A DNA stretch of 64,000 nt from Paraspadella gotoi (taxonomy: Eukaryota; Chaetognatha): the NCBI GenBank assembly GCA_051294375.1, contig CM119266.1, positions 10,786,674-10,850,673 of the forward strand, in the 5' to 3' direction. The notes beneath the pieces are model-generated. The model did no database searches, was not told the DNA's origin, and saw only the letters and a list, made by a program, of their open reading frames with translations. Made by a program: the position numbers and the translations under genes. How positions within the stretch are numbered: the stretch's first letter is position 1; each line of letters opens with the position of its first letter. Shown piece by piece: positions 59,701-64,000 of this stretch.

Positions 59701-59931
59701 CGTGGTAATTCTCTTTCCACCTATTGAACTCTCTTTTACACCTTTGCCCCTTCCCTTTCTCACCCCATAACACCGCCCACCACCACAATCGCCCTCCAAC
59801 GACCCTCTATTCTCAAAACCCACAAACTCATCCTTCTGCTTTATTCCCCAGGGCTCCTGGTTCGGTTGCGTTCAGGTTGAAATTACAAACACCAATCTGG
59901 ATTCCGAGTTTACAAGGAAGGAAATGGAGAG

Positions 59932-59968
<37 letters not shown>

Positions 59969-62869
59969 GACGGGGAAAAGAGGAGAGAGAGAGGAGGAGA
60001 GATAGAGAGAGAGGAGAGAGAGACGAGAGAGAAGATGAGAGAGAGAGCAGAGACGGAAACGCGTTAATGAGTCGAGCGCAGGTTTGTTGCATTAGAGTAA
60101 GTTCATAACAAAACAACGTATTCGACCTTGAAGGAAAAAAGAAGGTAAGGTGAGGTAAGCACATTTTTTCAATTTTTTTTTTCCCAGTTTAAATCTTTGT
60201 TTCTTTTTCTCCGTTTTTTTTCCCTTTTTTTTCCACAGAATTTGTTTTTCCTCTCCGTTTGAAAAAAATGTGAGGGAAGGAGGGGGTTTTTTTTCTTTTT
60301 TGGGGGGGGAGATAAGTTCGTCGTGATTTGTCGACGCAAACTTCAGAGACGACACGCCCATGGCAACAACAACTAACAAAAAAAAAATGGGAAGAAAGTA
60401 ATCAGTTTTGTTTTTCGAAAATAATCTCGTTGGTTTTTTTAACGGCAATTTCGTCTTTTATTCTCTTTTCCATGTGGGACCGGCAAAAACTACTAGGGGT
60501 TACGAAAGAAAACGATTATTGTGTGCGTACGAGTCTTTCGTTTTGCCATCTTAGTTTCGAATTTCAGTACTTCTTCGTCGATTTAAGATGTTGTAGCTCG
60601 ATCGGGCGGGCGCCACGCCTTCCTTTCCGACGCCCGCCTCTCGCCTCTCTCTCGCCTCTCGCCTCTCGCCTCTGCCGCCTCTCTCACTTCGCTTCACCTG
60701 ACGCCTCCTTTTCTCCCAATCCACCGACGTCCGCCCGAAACTCACATCTTCTCCCCCCCCCCTCGCCGCAGATGGATTCGACGGGGCGATTCGCCCTCGA
60801 GCATCCTTTCCGCGAACGTCCCTTCCCACTCGATCCTCCAATCTCTCTCCGCCAGACGGCTCCAACTAAGCGCGACTACGAAATGTTTGGGCGACGAAAA
60901 AAAAAAAAAAAAATCAAAAAGCATAACAAACTCGAGCGATTTCCTTAGCATCTCACTTTATAATTTTAACCATAGCCATACATTTTTGGCCTTCTCCTTA
61001 CCCATATCTCCTCACCCCCTTACCCCCTTCCCTCTTTTCCCTTGCCCCATTTCACCATCGATCCCCCCTTCGTCTTTAAGATTAAGGATATATTTTTTCC
61101 ATCGAAAACTAATCCGGGAAAAAACTTTTGAAAAAATGATGAAGAAGAAAAAAAATAAGTTAAATCAAATTAAAAAGGATTTGTTGAAAAAAAAAAAAAA
61201 AATTCGGGGTTAAATTTCCAGGAAAGATGAGGAAAATCTTCGGGTTTCCCGCCAAAGATCGCGCGATCTCAGAGTCACGTGATCTCTCGACGTTGAGCGA
61301 AGATCTAAAAAGATCTTTTCAAGCGATTGTGTGAATTGAGAGAATTATTAAGTAATTTAGGCAAATAAATAATAATTATCCTGATTATAGATTAGAATTT
61401 GAAAGCGGAAAACCTAAACATGCGAGGAATTTTTTTTTATTTATTTATCTTTCCAAAAGAACATTTTGAAGGCAAGATATTACTACCTACAACAAACTTC
61501 AGGTTCGACTTCCGTAGTTAAGTGCCCGATGACTCAATCGCGACGTAAAGTCTCAGGAGTCAACAGAAAACGTAAAAGAAAAAAAAGAAAGAATCAAATA
61601 AAGAAAAAAAGATAGTGGACGGAATGGGAAGACGTTGAGTACGAGAAATAAAAACTAGAAAAAGACAGAAGAGGAAAAACAATATGAACGGAGCACACAA
61701 AGAATGAAACCCAAAATCAAAAGATAAATAAGAGACAAGTAAGTGAGATAGAGAGAGAGAGAGAGGGATAAGAGAGAGTCGAGAGGAGAGAGACGAGATG
61801 AGACAATAAAAAAACTAAAAAAAAAAAAACAGAGGGAGAAGACAAATTAAAAAAAAAAAAAATAAAAGGTAAGGAAAGGACGAGAAGAAGGAAGAAAGAA
61901 GAAGAGGAGACGAGGGTTCCGCCTCGAAACCTGGTTCTAAGGCAAATGGAGGCCGGCAAAGGAGACGAGACGAGAGACGGAAAGGTCGGTGGAGGAGAAG
62001 ATGGGGGGTTGAAGAGGGTGAGAAAAGGAAACGGGGGAAGTGGCCGGCCGGTAATGTGAAGAGAGCGCGAAGAAAGAAAAGGCGTTCGAAAAAGAATGAT
62101 ACGTAGGAACGACGGGAAAGAGGGAAGGAATCGAGAGTTGGCAAGCTTTGCTTGGTCGGGGTGAGAAGTGTGAGGAATGAATATTTAATCGGAGTGTGCA
62201 GAACGCGGCCGCTCCGTTTTATCGACGCAGAGACAGAAACGCATGGAAGGGGAGGAGGGGGGGGCGTGGAAATCCGTAACGGGAGGAGGAATTTTTTAAA
62301 GGCGGAAAAACGCGAGATGTAACTGATCGAGTGAGAATCGAATAATAAACCTTCCGCTCGAATCCGGGTTTCTTTACCCGATGAATATTCACCTCCCTTC
62401 CTCGTCCCCGGGACTCCTCACCAACTTTCCCCTCACCCCCCCCCAATCCATCGACCCTTACCACCCTCCGAACCTTCGCCCCGCGAGAAAAAAACCCGGC
62501 TTTTGCCTCGGCGAGCCTCGAACGCGCGCGACCTCGAGATGAGCGGAAAAGTAGTTAGAGGAGAGAGAAGAGAGAAAGGAGAGGAGAGGAGGAGAGAAAA
62601 AAAAAAAAGAAATCGGCCTCGACCCCGGATCCCTCCCGCCAGGTGGGAGAGGGAGAGAGACGAGAGATGAGAGAGAGAGGAGATGATGAGAGGATGAGAA
62701 AGAGAGAGAGCTGGCGCAAGATAGAGAGAGAGGAGTGAAAGAGAGAGGTGGATGAGAAAGAGAGAAGAGAGAGAGAGGAGAGCCCGAGCGAGGCGCTCCA
62801 AAGCGTATTCCAGATAAGCACTAGCGGCCACTTTCAAAAACTGCTCTCTCCTTTTCATTTCTTCTCTCT

Positions 62870-62906
<37 letters not shown>

Positions 62907-62954
62907 TCTCCTCTTTCCTCCTTCCGCCTTTTACGAACGCTCTCCGCTTTCCAG
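59701..62954. other. Non-coding with GA repeats, no gene recognised
   Basis: GA-rich blocks at 59925-60050, 61745-61800 and 62550-62780, CGCCTCT repeats at 60640-60690, an A run at 61190-61202, and AT-rich DNA between. A TAGCTC-type A-box-like motif near 60595 has no B box downstream. No exon is supported. Confidence 0.5.
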
Positions 62955-63111
62955 TTAAGCAGCTGTAGCCCCGCACCTCTCCGCCACGTATCCCTACCCC
63001 ATGCGCGTTGCCACCGCCCCTCGGTCGCGCCGAAGCTTATCCATCGCGAGCGCTCTCGCGTCTGGGCTTCCGGTTTCAATCGGTTTAATGACGTCGAGCG
63101 TTCGCCGGGAG
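62955..63111 (+). CDS. Exon-like segment with good splice borders
   Basis: A pyrimidine-rich tract ending CTTTCCAG (to 62954) and a GTATGG donor at 63112 bracket 157 GC-rich bases that contrast with the flanks. Two plus frames are usable. One is open throughout (L-S-S-C-S-P-A-P-L-R-H). The other opens at an ATG at 63000 (M-R-V-A-T-A-P-R-S-R-R) and runs to the donor as R-R-E. It could be a first coding exon, part of a 5' untranslated region or a chance match. No family is recognised. Confidence 0.3.
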
Positions 63112-64000
63112 GTATGGTTTGGGGTGATGTGGGGAGGGGGTGGGTAGAAATTTGGTTGTTAGGATGGCAGGCGGTAAGGTGTGTGCTGATGGGTGGTTAT
63201 TAGGGTTGGTGAAGAGAGAGACCTGCAGTTTGGGCTTTTTTCTGCAACGACTGTTTAGCGATTGCGACGAGACGGAAAAGGGATTTATATTCGTCGGTTT
63301 ATAAAATACCCGTTGGTCGGAATAAGATTGGTGGTCGGAGGGCGGTGTTTGCTTTGTGGTTTGGGACGAACGTGCTTGGGCGGGGATGTTGGTTTGGGTC
63401 GGGGAATCATTACGTGGGAAAAGTGGAAAAGGGTGGGAGGTTGGAAGGGGTGGTGGGGGGAAGCGCGCCTTGCAACGAGGGTTCAAGAACGACGGTGGAG
63501 AATTCATTAGGCCTCGTTTGATAGAGGAAAGGAGGGGAAGGAGACAGAGAGAGAGAAGATCCGACGATGGAGGAGAGAGAGAGAGAGGAGAGAGAGAGAT
63601 GAGAGAGAAAGAGAGAGAGAGAGTGAGAGAACTTTTTGAGTGTATAATAGGCCAGAACAGATGAGAGAAGACATTTACAAAAATCGTGAATAGAGGCGTC
63701 GTAGTTTAGCGTAATCTAAAAGTGAATAAGGAAATAAAGAAACGAACATTAAGTCAAGGAAAGCGACTAGAAAAAAAAAATCTAAAAAAATCTAAATAGG
63801 ATTTTCGGTTTTTTTTTTTCCGTCACGACTCTGATTTTGGAAACGCCGCCTCCGATTTGGCTTTGCTGATTGCCGAACAACCGAAAATAAAATTTCCCTT
63901 TTTCGAATTTAATTCTTTTTTTTTTTTGGTTCGAAATTGCGGATTTGATCTCGTGGAAGGAAAAAAAATTGAATTAGGCAATTTATTTCGTTTTTTTTTT
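63112..64000. other. Non-coding to window end
   Basis: G-rich then GA-rich (63540-63630) and AT-rich sequence; nothing gene-like. Confidence 0.5.

Noticed and set aside
60595-60630. tRNA A-box-like motif (GTAGCTC then GGGCGGGCGCC)
   Set aside because: No B box within tRNA distance downstream.

Overview
This window looks like a draft-quality piece of an animal nuclear genome, most likely an arthropod. The signs are spliced exons with GT-AG borders, very large introns, heavy simple-sequence load ((GA/CT)n, (CGT/ACG)n, (CTTT)n and T/A-rich low complexity), 20 runs of N, and a Jockey-like non-LTR retrotransposon. Nothing bacterial is present: no operons, no ribosome binding sites, no CRISPR, no complete RNA genes. 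Crustacean versus insect cannot be decided from the sequence.

The one gene I recognise with confidence is on the minus strand. It is a poly(rC)-binding protein (PCBP; Drosophila mub family) with KH RNA-binding domains. Three consecutive phase-0 exons are visible: 32831-32775 (GxxG loop of KH1), 23501-23259 (rest of KH1, linker, first half of KH2) and 13573-13445 (second half of KH2). They join without a gap to 143 codons. The start codon and first strand of KH1, and the KH3 and 3' exons, were not found and probably lie outside the window or in gaps.

Layout: 1-1083 unremarkable; 1084-7082 an inverted repeat (arms 1084-3300 and 4942-7082) around three N gaps and a 273-bp exact direct repeat; 7083-13400 simple repeats, gaps, a 12-bp minisatellite and acidic open frames; 13445-32831 the PCBP region, dominated by a second, larger inverted repeat (arms 13607-20241 and 20394-32482) folded about a 25-N gap, with a decayed or error-laden LINE (about 25500-31375) present in only one arm; 32832-39700 repeat-rich intronic or intergenic DNA with CGT tracts, a 24-bp minisatellite and a structured hairpin; 39705-41890 a direct duplication; 43784-44770 a 12-unit tandem array; 46900-48250 a CCAAT/TATA-bearing, CpG-rich stretch with two small open frames; 49700-58300 AT-rich DNA with a Ser/Arg-rich 99-codon frame at 55840 and a perfect DR4 nuclear-receptor-type site; 58300-64000 repeats and one exon-like segment with good splice signals at 62955-63111.

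The most important caution is assembly quality. The plus-strand copy of PCBP exon 2 (17096-17344) differs from the intact minus-strand copy by eight single-base indels and no substitutions. That is the signature of uncorrected long-read sequence, so both inverted repeats, and probably the direct duplication, may be assembly artefacts. Frameshifts anywhere in this window should not be read as biological decay without checking.
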